From positions 186,001 through 250,000 of the forward strand of contig OW569379.1 of assembly GCA_937625935.1 (NCBI GenBank): a DNA stretch of 64,000 bases, in the 5' to 3' direction. Each line of letters opens with the position of its first letter. The stretch's first letter is position 1. The notes under the pieces are model-generated. The model was not told where the DNA came from. It did not search any database and saw only the letters and a list, made by a program, of their open reading frames with translations. This document shows positions 1-10,800 of this stretch, piece by piece. The position numbers and the translations under genes are program-made. The DNA comes from Tetramitus jugosus (taxonomy: Eukaryota; Heterolobosea; Eutetramitea; Acrasida; Vahlkampfiidae).

Positions 1-18
1 GCCTGGTAACCAATTGCT

Positions 19-400
19 CTACGTTGGGACTGTTCGATGTACCAATACATATGTAGTGGGATACAACGAGTCCCCTTGTCTCGTGCCCTTGTTGATTTTG
101 AAGGGTCTCGAGAGTTGTCCTGCCAAAACTTGTGCCTCATTGTTCGACACCATATCAGTGACTAACTTGGTGATGTTGTCTGGGTAGCCGAAGAAATCGT
201 ATACTGCATGTATTGCGTTGTGTGGGACTGAGTCAAAAGCCTTCGAGATGTCTGTTAATAAAAGGTATAGTTGTCTCTGCCTCCTATTCGCGTCATCAAC
301 AATTCCTCTAATTATTGACAACTTTTCCCTAATATCTCTCATGCGTCCACCTCCTAGCGCTCTTTGCGGTGAAAAATGCCATAGAAGGCTCTCTTCAAGA
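19..400 (-). pseudogene. Non-LTR retrotransposon (LINE) reverse transcriptase fragment
   Basis: The minus-strand frame is open from about 400 down to a stop at 19. It encodes the central RT fingers/palm of a LINE-type element: a GGR-like motif, then a DISKAFDSVPH block (RT motif A region) and a GTRQGDSLYP block (motif B). The catalytic FADD box is not reached because the frame stops shortly after motif B. There is no room for an endonuclease domain before the frame meets the tRNA-Gly gene at 401. The element is therefore truncated on its 5' side at the tRNA boundary and broken on its 3' side. RT similarity is seen directly; the LINE clade cannot be assigned. It lies opposite in orientation to the tRNA, as does the debris beside the other two tRNA genes. 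Confidence 0.85.
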
Positions 401-471
401 GCATCTGTAGTGTAGGGGTATCATGCAGCGTTGCCATCGCTGCGACCCGGGTTCGAATCCCGGCAGATGCA
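401..471 (+). tRNA. tRNA-Gly (anticodon GCC)
   Basis: The 71-nt gene folds as a cloverleaf. The acceptor stem is GCATCTG/CAGATGC with discriminator A, the anticodon loop is TTGCCAT (GCC), and the T arm contains GGTTCGAATCC. No intron and no encoded CCA. It is identical over all 71 nt to the minus-strand copy at 52173-52243. LINE debris abuts its 5' side, and the DNA polymerase eta start codon lies 75 nt downstream on the same strand. Confidence 0.97.
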
Positions 472-546
472 TTTTTGTGTTCGCTTCTCTTATTTTGTTC
501 CAGGCAGAAGTGGAAATTGGCACCAACCACAACAAAACGATCAGAC

Positions 547-2538
547 ATGGACTATGATGAAGGATTGCACGATGTAAACACACATGCAAGCAGCTCTTCA
601 AGCGCAGCCCTCACTAGTCACCAAAGAGTTATTATATGTTTCGATTTGGATTGTTTTTTCGTTCAAGTCGAACAGCACAGAAATCCATCCTTGCTGAAGA
701 GCCATTCTCTGATCGCAGTGCAGCAACATGACGATTTGATTGCTATTAGTTATGCTGCAAGAAAACGAGGTGTCCAAAAACATGACACACCACAAATTGC
801 ACTGCAAAAGTGCCCCGAATTGAAGCTCGTGCATGTTCCCATGTTTCCCTCGACATCTAAAGTGACCTATCAACACTATCGATCTCACAGTCAATCAATC
901 TTTCAGTTTATTGTGCAATATTTGAAAACAGATGCGTTGTTCAAGCGTTTTCATGCTGGTCCAATGGAAAAGGCCAGCATTGATGAAGCGTTTATCGATG
1001 TGACAAAGTTGAGTCATGGACTAGCATCGTGTGTCGATCAGGTGGACCGTATCGATGAACTTTGCGATAGATTGAATTGTGAGACAGTGCCATTGCCAGG
1101 CGAGAAAAAGATTGATTATTGTGAACTGAAAAGGGCAATCATTGCACGGAATAAGCGAAACGCGAATAAGGATCACACAAAATCAGATGAAAGTAGTAAT
1201 AGTGGAAGTGAGAATGATGATGATGGAATTGACCTGTTGCTATCCTGTCTTGAGAGTTCAAGTGAACCACTAGAGACATCTACCAGTCGTGCAGTACACG
1301 ATAACGATTATTTCGATATTGATACCATCTCAGAACATGATGTTTTACTTTTCATGGGTAATATCGTTGCATTAAAGATCAGAGAAGCTGTTAAAGAGAA
1401 GCTTGATTATGAGGCCACCTGTGGTATAGCACCTAATAAGCTACTTGCGAAGTTGGCTTCATCTCTCCAGAAACCGAATAATCAAACTGTCGTATTTATG
1501 CATCAGATAAATGCGATACTCGAAATTACACCAATAGCCAAAATTCCAAAGCTAGCATCACACTTGGGGAGTCAAGACAATATGTTTCGATTTCTGGACA
1601 AGGTCGGAGAAGGTACAAAGTCAATGGCTGATTTACAAAGGTTAAAATTGAATGAACTTGATGATATGGTTGGAGAGAAGGCCAGTAACTTTTTGTTCAA
1701 CTGTGCAAGAGGAATAGACCGAGAATTAGTTGTGCAAAAAGGACCACCCAAGCAAGTTTCCGTCTCAATGAGTTTAACGCCAATTTCAAACGAACACATG
1801 CACGCTGTGAACAAGATTATTGGATTTTTGGCTTTGGAGATTGTGGAACGATTGAAGGAGGACAGAATTGAGTACCAAAGACATCCTTGCTCTATCCACT
1901 GCAAATATAGGTTGGTAGACTGTAAAGAGATATCGACGAACAGTTCGATTCTAAATTCCAAAATATGTGGAGATAAGAACAAAATACAAGAGATGATCTA
2001 CGATTCATTCGAAAAGTCTGTGAAGAAAAACTATGTTCATGTGAGCAAGTGGGGATTACGGTGGATAAGTATTGTCACGACGTCATTTACCCCAGTGATT
2101 CGAGAAAAAGAAACAGTACTAAATTTCTTTCAAAGAGGCAATGAAAACACTACTGGGTCAAGTTCCCACATCACACAACATGCGAGTACTTCAAGTAATA
2201 TGGTTGTTGAGAATGAGCAGAATGATGAGAGCGCAGCTCACGAAAGAATGAGCAACATGGAGCAAGATCACGATACTTCGTTGTTTGCTCCAGATAAGAA
2301 CACGACTCTTTGTCCTGTTTGTAATCGTTCTATTCCAATTTCCTTGGCTACAATACATGTCAACAACCATTTCAACAATGAAGCGAGTAGTAGCAGAGCA
2401 AGTGCAAGCACCAGTTCGCCTGCAAAAAGAAGTGTGACAAGCACTAAGAAACCCAAAGGAGCTACTACCAAAAAAAAAAGAAACGCTCCTCCTTCAAATA
2501 CTCTGGACAAGTACTTCAAAAAATCAAAGAAAGATTAA
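547..2538 (+). CDS. POLH: DNA polymerase eta (Y-family translesion polymerase)
   Basis: Translesion DNA polymerase that copies past UV photoproducts at stalled forks. The 663-aa protein shows the Y-family palm motif FDLDCFFVQVE near residue 30, the IAISYAARKRGV segment, the catalytic SIDEAFIDVT motif near 143, and CGIAPNKLLAKLAS typical of the thumb entry. The C-terminus has a UBZ-type C2H2 zinc finger (CPVCN...HVNNH, near 589) that would bind ubiquitinated PCNA. There is a PIP-like VLNFFQRG about 70 residues before the finger and a second PIP-like TLDKYF at the extreme end. This motif set separates eta from kappa or iota. An open frame continues upstream into the tRNA using TTG, so the first ATG at 547 is taken as the start. 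An acidic/serine insertion lies near residues 210-260. The 240-nt gap before the next gene shows nothing else. Confidence 0.93.
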   Translation: MDYDEGLHDVNTHASSSSSAALTSHQRVIICFDLDCFFVQVEQHRNPSLLKSHSLIAVQQHDDLIAISYAARKRGVQKHDTPQIALQKCPELKLVHVPMFPSTSKVTYQHYRSHSQSIFQFIVQYLKTDALFKRFHAGPMEKASIDEAFIDVTKLSHGLASCVDQVDRIDELCDRLNCETVPLPGEKKIDYCELKRAIIARNKRNANKDHTKSDESSNSGSENDDDGIDLLLSCLESSSEPLETSTSRAVHDNDYFDIDTISEHDVLLFMGNIVALKIREAVKEKLDYEATCGIAPNKLLAKLASSLQKPNNQTVVFMHQINAILEITPIAKIPKLASHLGSQDNMFRFLDKVGEGTKSMADLQRLKLNELDDMVGEKASNFLFNCARGIDRELVVQKGPPKQVSVSMSLTPISNEHMHAVNKIIGFLALEIVERLKEDRIEYQRHPCSIHCKYRLVDCKEISTNSSILNSKICGDKNKIQEMIYDSFEKSVKKNYVHVSKWGLRWISIVTTSFTPVIREKETVLNFFQRGNENTTGSSSHITQHASTSSNMVVENEQNDESAAHERMSNMEQDHDTSLFAPDKNTTLCPVCNRSIPISLATIHVNNHFNNEASSSRASASTSSPAKRSVTSTKKPKGATTKKKRNAPPSNTLDKYFKKSKKD

Positions 2539-2781
2539 TTCCTGAGTTCAAGGTAATTGGCGAACATTGATAGCGATGCGGAATCGCACGCATTCTCTTT
2601 TTGGCAAGTGTTCAAAGAAGGTACAAAGTACTGGTCACCAGTTCTGTGCCAATTATTGATTTACAGAAGTGTTGGCGGCACATTACATAACGAATCCCCG
2701 ATTCGCGAACAAACCAGCAAGTCTGTTTCTCTTTGATATCGACCTTGGAAAACTGAACTACAGCTCTACAGTATCATCACT

Positions 2782-5289
2782 ATGGGTAATGGAAGCTCGA
2801 GAATCCGTCCTGGAGCCTCGAATGATGTTACATACGATGAAGGAACAGAAAACACTACTCCCGATTTCTACAACTATCCTCAGTTGAAAAAGAGAAGCAG
2901 CGTGTATCAAACGAAGCGGGTAAAGGTGGCTACTGAGTCTGTACAAAAGAATAATGTTTCCACACAAGCCCAGGAATCTATCGAAATAGGAATTATGACA
3001 TCTCCCAGAAAGACACCACGAGGTGAGTCTCTGATAAGACAGTTCGTTGATCAATCGATTCAAACAGACATCGATTTAAAATTATTCGAAAATATGGTCG
3101 GAAGGTACTCAGAAGAACCAGAAAAACTATTGGTTGATGACGATTTCGTGAAACTATCCACTCACTCTGAAATTCCACTGAGAAGTCGATTCAATAACAA
3201 TTCAAGTATGTCTCGCTTCTCGCGAAAGTCCTCGTTAAGAATGAGCAAAGCTGCGGTTGATCGAATGTCAAATTCGGAATCGGAGGCACCTGCTGATCAA
3301 GATCATGAGAGCAACCAAGTTTCAAAGAAGAAGATAGCATTTAATAGAATGAGTGTCATACGAACTGATTCTGGAACATTTTCAATTCGTAAGATGGATA
3401 GCGAGGATTACTATGCCAAACCAGTTGTCAATCAAAGTCTCAGAAACTCAGGAAACTTCACGAGAAGATCTTCACAGAGGGACAGATACAATAGAGAGTC
3501 AATCGACAATCGAACGTCCAAAAATCTTAAGAACTCTCCCGATTCAATAACTCTCCAAAGACAATCCATAACCATTGAGACCTCTGAAAATCTAAGCCAT
3601 GTAAGTTTAGCAATCCATTCCAACAATACGAAATCAGAAGCTGGCAAGAATAATACTCTCATTAAGCCAGACAATCATGGTCAGAGGGTTGAACCCTCAT
3701 TGGTAGATTCCGATGTTCTACCACTGAAAGAAAGAAAAGTTAGTTACTCATCCGTTGGGTCCGTTGGATCATTAGTACCGTCGGATTCCTCACAGATAAT
3801 CTCTGCTTATGATTATCCGAGCGCTTCTGATTATGAGTTCACTAGTGATAGCTCCTTCAACTCTGCCAATAATGTTTCTTGGACTTCGACTGTTCGGACC
3901 GGAGTAGATGGTGATGGTACGAAGAGCATTAATGAATATGTTCTTCTCAAGAGGTTGGGAAGAGGAACGTTTGGAAAAGTAAAATTGTGTAGAAATAAGA
4001 TATCTGGGCAACTGTATGCCATCAAAATAATTAATCGATCACTTCTCAACCGAGTAAAGAAGGACAAACAAGGAAGACCAAAAAAGGTTGACGGAATCGG
4101 TGATATTCTGAAAGAAGTAGCTATCCTTAAGAAAGCCGAGCATCCAAACGTTGTGAAGCTGTTCGAAGTTATTGACGATCCCAAGAACGAAAAGTTATTT
4201 ATTATTTTTGAATACATTGAACAGGGTCCCGTTTTGCGAATGAATGGAAGAGATAAGTTGGATTGTCCTCCATTTGACGAAGATACGGCAAGGAAATACT
4301 TTCGGGAGTTGATTACTGGATTAGAATATCTGCACGACAATAGAATCATCCACAGGGATATCAAACCTGAAAATTTGTTGATAGACAACACAGATACTCT
4401 TAAGTTGACTGATTTTGGTGTCAGTCACATGCTAGAGAATGACGATGACATTTTATATACATCAGCTGGTACTCCAGCGTTTTTACCACCGGAAGCGTGT
4501 ATGGTTGGCTCTTACAAGGGAAAGCCTTCTGATATATGGGCATGTGGTGTGACCCTCTATGCAATGCTCTTTGGTCGTGTTCCATTTACTGGATCAGGTA
4601 TTTTGGGAGTATACAACTCAATCATTCATGATACTCCCCAATATCCCAAAGATGCTAATCCTCTAGCAGTTGACCTACTTCAAAAAATTTTGGACAAGAA
4701 TCCTGATACACGTGCAACAATTGCTGATATCAAGGCACACAAATGGGTGACGAATAATGGTCAATATCGATTTGATAAGAAATGTCCACTTCAAGTGAAT
4801 GTGACCGAAGATGAAATCAAGAGAGCTATCTCGAAGGGAGAACAACTAAAAATGATCGATAGGTTTGTGATGATGTCAAAGATGAAACGGAAGCTGGCCT
4901 ACAGAGCAAAGTTGGCTCGACAAAACCTGATAAGAAAGAAGGAGAGTATGCTCGATTCAAGTGATCAAGATTCAACGCAAGAGTGCATAACTCCTCGGTC
5001 AGGACAGTCCAGAACGTTAAATCTAAATATTAATTTTGTAGATCAGAACCGAATCTTACAACTTAACATATCACAGGATGGAAGTACGCCTGAAAAGAAG
5101 AAGCAAATGTTCGCCTACGTTCCTGCTTCTGATCAATCCCTTATTCTAAACTCGAACAGAGTAAAGAACTCTCCCCAACTCAGTTACAAGCCAGTGTCTG
5201 CCCAGAAGACAAAAAAGTTCTCATACTCTCCCAACAGCAACCATAGAAATTGGTTACTTGACAAGAACAGTTCTGTCGGTCAGGAGTAA
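2782..5289 (+). CDS. CaMKK-like serine/threonine kinase with N-myristoylation signal
   Basis: Probable upstream kinase of the AMPK/CaMK group. Residues 1-385 are a disordered S/R/N-rich extension. The kinase domain spans about 386-655, with GRGTFGKV glycine loop, YAIKII (Lys about 415), HRDIKPENLL, DFGVS and SAGTPAFLPPEA. The EYIEQGPVL hinge, the GTPAF activation segment and DKNPDTRATIADIKAHKWV are hallmarks of the CaMKK/SAK1 family. An insert rich in K, R and P after the ATP lysine sits where CaMKK has its RP loop. The N-terminus MGNGSS fits the N-myristoyltransferase rule (Gly2, Ser6), so membrane tethering is inferred. The C-terminal 180 residues have no recognised domain and no clear calmodulin-binding helix. 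QSIQTDID near residue 95 resembles an LC8 dynein light-chain ligand. Converges on the gene at 5318. Confidence 0.9.
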   Translation: MGNGSSRIRPGASNDVTYDEGTENTTPDFYNYPQLKKRSSVYQTKRVKVATESVQKNNVSTQAQESIEIGIMTSPRKTPRGESLIRQFVDQSIQTDIDLKLFENMVGRYSEEPEKLLVDDDFVKLSTHSEIPLRSRFNNNSSMSRFSRKSSLRMSKAAVDRMSNSESEAPADQDHESNQVSKKKIAFNRMSVIRTDSGTFSIRKMDSEDYYAKPVVNQSLRNSGNFTRRSSQRDRYNRESIDNRTSKNLKNSPDSITLQRQSITIETSENLSHVSLAIHSNNTKSEAGKNNTLIKPDNHGQRVEPSLVDSDVLPLKERKVSYSSVGSVGSLVPSDSSQIISAYDYPSASDYEFTSDSSFNSANNVSWTSTVRTGVDGDGTKSINEYVLLKRLGRGTFGKVKLCRNKISGQLYAIKIINRSLLNRVKKDKQGRPKKVDGIGDILKEVAILKKAEHPNVVKLFEVIDDPKNEKLFIIFEYIEQGPVLRMNGRDKLDCPPFDEDTARKYFRELITGLEYLHDNRIIHRDIKPENLLIDNTDTLKLTDFGVSHMLENDDDILYTSAGTPAFLPPEACMVGSYKGKPSDIWACGVTLYAMLFGRVPFTGSGILGVYNSIIHDTPQYPKDANPLAVDLLQKILDKNPDTRATIADIKAHKWVTNNGQYRFDKKCPLQVNVTEDEIKRAISKGEQLKMIDRFVMMSKMKRKLAYRAKLARQNLIRKKESMLDSSDQDSTQECITPRSGQSRTLNLNINFVDQNRILQLNISQDGSTPEKKKQMFAYVPASDQSLILNSNRVKNSPQLSYKPVSAQKTKKFSYSPNSNHRNWLLDKNSSVGQE

Positions 5290-5317
5290 CAAGCAACTAA
5301 CTAGATATTAAAACTTC

Positions 5318-5770
5318 TTATTTATTGTTTTTTGATCCATCGATCTCTAACTCCATATTTACAATTGACATTTGACTACTCGGATCTCCTCTCAATCCTT
5401 TAATGTACCGTAACTTTTTGATAGGATTCTGGCCGTTATCCCTTGTGGTTTGAGTTCCTTGAACCTTAGGCAAATACATTTGGGTTTCACTCTCCCTTCT
5501 GAAATGACTCTTCTCAGTTTGAGAAGAATGTGTCGCTTTATTCCTCAAGTCAGCAATGTTTAATGCTCTCTGTCTCAATTTCCACTCAGAGAACTCATAC
5601 TTGTGGTCAATGAAACTGCCCGAGGGGTTACTCTCTGTTTGAATCTCTGAGTCAGCCTGATTCCTTTTATGGGCTGGTATCTTCCTATACATCGCTGATG
5701 AACCACTATTCAGGTCTCGTCTCTGAGAATCATTGTCACTCATAAAAGAATGTTCTTCAATCATCTCCAT
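5318..5770 (-). CDS. Small QT-motif protein, unknown function
   Basis: A 150-aa hydrophilic protein with no recognised fold. It contains four spaced QT/QM anchors: SEIQTES, HSSQTEK, SETQMYL and GTQTTRD. These resemble the T-Q-T core of LC8 (DYNLL) dynein light-chain ligands, which often occur as arrays in disordered scaffolds. The start at 5770 is the first ATG (a second Met follows at residue 10). It faces CFAP52 head to head across 145 bp, so a shared bidirectional promoter is likely, and it converges with the CaMKK gene with 28 bp between stops. A flagellar or dynein-linked role is inferred from motif and neighbour only. It could be lineage specific. Confidence 0.6.
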   Translation of the reverse strand: MEMIEEHSFMSDNDSQRRDLNSGSSAMYRKIPAHKRNQADSEIQTESNPSGSFIDHKYEFSEWKLRQRALNIADLRNKATHSSQTEKSHFRRESETQMYLPKVQGTQTTRDNGQNPIKKLRYIKGLRGDPSSQMSIVNMELEIDGSKNNK

Positions 5771-5915
5771 CGAGAGTTGTTGTTGTGGGATTCCTGGTAA
5801 TCATATGATCAAAACTCTGTAAAAGGCGGCCGAGTATTGTCCGTCCTCGTTTCCCGCCCTTTCTGTTCTTACAGCTGAAAAGTGAAACAGCAGAAAACAC
5901 GAAAGCTTTAAGGAA

Positions 5916-7847
5916 ATGCAGAGCTCCTCTTTAGAATTAGAGCATGCTATTGGTTTCACAGGAAGGAACACCCACACCCTACTATTTCATCCCCAGAACA
6001 AGAACTTTATGATTTATCCTATTGGTGCTGTTCTGGTTATAGGTGATATGGCCGATCCACATAACCAATCTTTTCTCAAGGCTCACGATGAAGAGATCAC
6101 ATTCCTTTGTGTTTCTCCATCAGGTAGGTTCGCAGCCACTGCGCAACTGGCTACCTCGAAACGAAAGGGCAAGATAGCAACAGTGGTTGTGTGGAACTTA
6201 AAGTCCAAAAAGGCCGACTTCGAACTGGAAGGTCATGTCAACATAGTTTATTCGCTTTGTTTTACTCACGATGATCGATTCTTGCTGACTACGGGAGAGT
6301 CAGGATTGTGCGTATGGGATATGGAGAATGGAAAGTTATCTGGAGGATTACGGTTCGAGAAACCAGTTCAGTTTGTGAAGAGTGCTCCTCCGAGCTCAGA
6401 CTTTAACCCGAGACGTCCTGAGTACACACTTGTTGCCGCCACAGAAAATCAAGCAAGGGTGTGCAAATGGAAATTTGATATTAAGACAATGCAATTTACC
6501 TTGACTAGCGAAATTTGTGCTCTCCCAGGGAGAATTGCTGGATTTAATAGAACATATCTGGAAGGTGCCATTGACGAACGTGGAGATTTCTGTTTTGCAG
6601 GAACAAAAACAGGAGAGATCATTGTATTCAGTATCAAGAATGCCATTTTCCGAACATTGGAACAAGTATCATCAAATGGAGTACAGGCAATATGTCCGCA
6701 TGGATCTGATCTCTTTGTTGGGTCTGGGGATGGAACTATCAAAAAGCTAAGAGGGAGCGACACGAAGTGGGATTTAGTGCAAGAAACTCGGGTACCAGGA
6801 GCAGTTACTTCCCTCTCACTCTCAAACGATTGTACACTCCTGTTAGCAGGAACTGATAATGGAGCGATCTATCTTGTCAATGTAAACGACTTTAGAGCAT
6901 CATTGCTCGAGGAGAGCCACACCAGAGCCGTAGTCGCAGCGTGTTTCGATGGAGAGAACTCGGAATATTTCTGTAGTGCATCAGAAGATGGTACAATGCG
7001 CGTCTGGGACCTGTCAGATTACTCAACGAAAACGAATTTATCCTTTTGTGGAAGAGTTTCATGTTGCATCTTCTTAGGAACTCATATCGTTTCGGGATGG
7101 GAAGACGGTTTCGTCAGGTGCCACAATGTAAAAACGAAACAACTTAAGTGGGAGATAAGTGCTCACCGAGGAAAGGTGACCACCGTAGATTGCAATGAGA
7201 AATACGTTTGTTCCGGTGGATCAGATGGAGCCATTAGAGTCTGGAGCACTACTACCCAAGAAATGTTGGGACAATTTTCAGATCATCACAAGGCTGTATC
7301 GCAAGTCCTCATTGACCTAGACTCACCACATCTTCTCCACTCTTGTAGCATGGACAAAACTGTACTAACCATAGACCTGAAAACGAACAGAAGAATTGCA
7401 TTCCATGCTCTGCCGGTATGTTGGTTAGCTTTTGAATTTTGTGCTTTTAATATATTACAAGTAACCAACAAGCTTGTTTAGGGAAGTTCATCATTAGGTT
7501 TCGCAGGCATGTCTCAAAGATACGACAGCGAAAATGAGCTCGTTACTTGCGGACTCGATGGTAAAATAATGTTCTGGGATATTGACTATCCAGATCCCGT
7601 GCAAGTTTTGAACGATCCTGACAAGGCACAGCTATTGTGCATTGCAGTATCACCTAGTGGAAAGTATTTAGCCGTGGGTTGTGACGACGAAATAGTTAAG
7701 ATTTGGAATCTAAAAGCAGGTACTATAATTGCTCAAGGTTCCTGTCACTCCTCGTCTGTATTATCTGTGGCTTGGAGTCCCGATGAAAAGCAGATAATAT
7801 CAACGAGCAAGGACTGTTCAATAGCTATTTGGAACTTCTATCCATGA
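5916..7847 (+). CDS. CFAP52: CFAP52 / WDR16, axonemal WD40 protein (2 exons)
   Basis: Microtubule inner protein of the ciliary doublet made of two WD40 beta-propellers. Exon 1 is 5916-7415 and exon 2 is 7482-7847. The 66-bp intron has donor GTATGT and acceptor TTTAG, both in phase 0, and restores a continuous frame through GSSSLGFAGMSQRYDSE. The spliced product is 621 aa, matching the usual ~620 aa for this family. Many WD repeats end in VWNL, VWDM, VWDL, VWST, FWDID, IWNL and IWNFY. The N-terminus GFTGRNTHTLLFHP is characteristic. The gene would be used when the amoeba converts to the flagellate. Divergent from the QT-motif gene. Confidence 0.93.
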
Positions 7848-7884
7848 GATAATGGAGTTATCAATGAATAGAAGCTAATAAATA

Positions 7885-10800
7885 CTACGTATCATCATCA
7901 TCACAAGAGATTTTACGCACAAATAGCTCCTGAGGATAATAGCGCATATCAACAGTAAGTTCAACCTTAATGACCGAAAATGGTTTCAATTCAACAGAAA
8001 CATCCTCATTTCTTCCAAATCCAAGGGCGTCACACCCTAGTTCCTCGTCGCTACTCGTATCAGCAAAATAGTTAAGTTTTGTTGTTCGTTCATGTTCATC
8101 GAGCTCAATAGAGCTTGGGCATGGTTGCAATCGAGTAAGGTGACACTTGACCTCAATACCATATCGAGGAAGGAACAGCGCCAATTCCATCATAGGAGAC
8201 ACAACCCCATCAATCACTACTGCGTTCACTGTTCTGTGCTCCAACTTTGAGTGATGCAGCAAAAATGAACTAAGATTATGGTAGTATGCCTGTTGCTCTA
8301 TTCTGAGTGTCTCAGGCAGCCATTGATTCAACTCATCCAACTTGCTATCGATGTCTCCTCGCTCAACCGTCCACTCTTTCTCAGGACCATTTAGACAAAA
8401 GGACTCGAGTAATTTATGCGCATATAGATGAGGGAATGATAAAGATGGATTGGTGAACTCGAATTGCAATGATTGAGCAACGTTTGAGAACCTCCACTGC
8501 ATTTGAGATGAGAAACCTTGATTAGCCCGGTACTCTGCGCATTGTTTTCGAGGCCCATCTTCCAATGAACCTATTTGGGATAACAGTCGATGGTGGATAG
8601 GCAGATTGGGATACACGCAGGACAAATGCTTCAGTTGCGAAGATATCAACTCTAGTTGCTCGTTGTTGGAATTGAAGTTTGCACCAGAACCGAAGTATTT
8701 CTTCTTGGAAAACCCATCTAAGCAACCAAGCAGAACTCGGCTCGTAGCCAGTTCGTACATGCGAACCATTTCTTGAGCATCTCTGCAATTCTCAATATCT
8801 AGTGGAATGCCAGTGAAGGAGCTGAAAACAAAGCGGAACTGGCTCAAAGGTTGAGTCAATGAAATATAAGAGCGGACAACTTGGCGCATCGTATGGATCA
8901 TTCCTTCGAAATGAGCATGTTCGGCACATGATTGTCCATTTAAAATCTTTTGTAATTGGCCCATTCGGAGACTACATGATGATCTAATGTAAGTGAAAAA
9001 CACTTGACTATTAGACACATTCAACGTATTCTTGTCAATTTGCCATGAGACACAAATCGCATTTCTCTCCTGTCCAGTTTCAAAGTTGCACAGTGAAGCT
9101 AACTTTGGATCCACAATCGATAGCACAGAATGACCAAGATTCACTGCAAAAAGCCTGTTGGGATCGATATTGCTGCAATACGAATAAATATCAGGCAAAT
9201 AAACATAGATATGAATACTTTCTGCGCGATCCTCAGCAGAAAATGCAATGGTGCTACTATCACTGCTGCAAATAGAGAAAATAGGCCTGTGTGTGCTGTT
9301 AATAGACTTAGGTCTCCTCTGCTCAGTGTACTGCTCTCGTGACATCTTTGCACTCTGTGTGATCGATTTATCTGAGGACATGTACTGGGATTCATTGAAT
9401 ACCATGAACCGATTTGCAGTTAGTGGATCTAATGCACAACCCAACACCTCTAAGGAATGGATTTGTGGATATCGTTCATTGTCTTTCCAAGAATCCATCT
9501 GGCAAGCAAAAACAAATCCATTATACTTCAATGCCTGCTTGTGCTTACAGTTGATGGTCTTTGCAAAAAATAGAGTTGTGGTGATCATCTTTGGAAATCG
9601 GGAATCAATTGGTTTCATCCACACATAATCAGGATGCACCTCAGCAACACATGCAAACACCTTTGGAGAATTCTTTTTCAGAATCGTTACGATTTGTCCA
9701 TGAGTGGCAGTATTCTTTTTGATGAAGACATAATCAGTGTGCAACGCTCGGTTCAATGCTCCAATCGTACTAATGGCTATCACATCACCAGTTGTATCCA
9801 ACTTGACAAAGGCTCTCACAGGATCCAGACTCTCAATACTCAGCACGCCAGCAGCAAAGTTTTTGTTATTTTTTAACTTTTCAAGCACTTGTGGCGAGGG
9901 ATATCTCCTAAATGTCCCACTCTTATCCAACTGCTTTGCTGCAAAGGCAAACTGTCTTGCAATACTAGCTTCAATCACATCTTGCATAATACCACCTGAA
10001 GATAGTATGTTGGCTGCCTCGGATATTTCACCGATTATATTTTCTGCTTTCCTTCGAGAAGCGATGACACAACCTAAATCCCTCTGATACTCAAACGGAT
10101 CAATGATTGAAATTAGAATATCTTTGGACCATGTTTTCTTCTCAATAGGAGTTCCACTTTTCAAGCAGATTGTATGTTTGTTAAAGTCAAACTGCTTGTA
10201 AAAGGAGAAAAATCCGATCACGAGATCGGTTCCTGTTGAGTTGTTACGAACCATCTCACTATTCATAATTCTTTTCACAGTCGCAACATTTGAAACATAT
10301 CTGCAATCATTACCCAGAACTAACTCTTGATTTGCAATATCCGAGCCAACAACATATGGGTGATCGAGCAATTTATGCAAGGATGGAAGTCTACCAATAT
10401 TCTGAAAGTAAAATATAACCATCAATACATAGGAGTAGGAACTGAGGGTTCCATACGCCGATTCGTTGATCCCTACGTTCTTTGCCCAATACTTGATCAT
10501 ATGCACAACCTCTTTCAACATCTTATCCAATTTTGAGAAAGTGAGCAGAAATTGCGTATTGACAACAGCAAAATAATTATTGACACAAATGTCGCACTCC
10601 ACATTGAAGTGATGAATCTTCAGGATTGGAAGTCTTTGACCAATCACCTTTGCACCATGAATCCCATCGGACAACAACTTCTTTTTCAATTTGGACAGTA
10701 CAGTAGATGCGTCACCAACTTGGGATGACTCATCAAAGTTCAAAGCCAAATCAATATCACTGCCTCTCATACTAAAACCATTCGCAGATGATCCATATGG

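Noticed and set aside
475-546. N-terminal extension of the POLH frame
   Set aside because: Begins with TTG just after the tRNA; the Y-family core starts normally from ATG 547.
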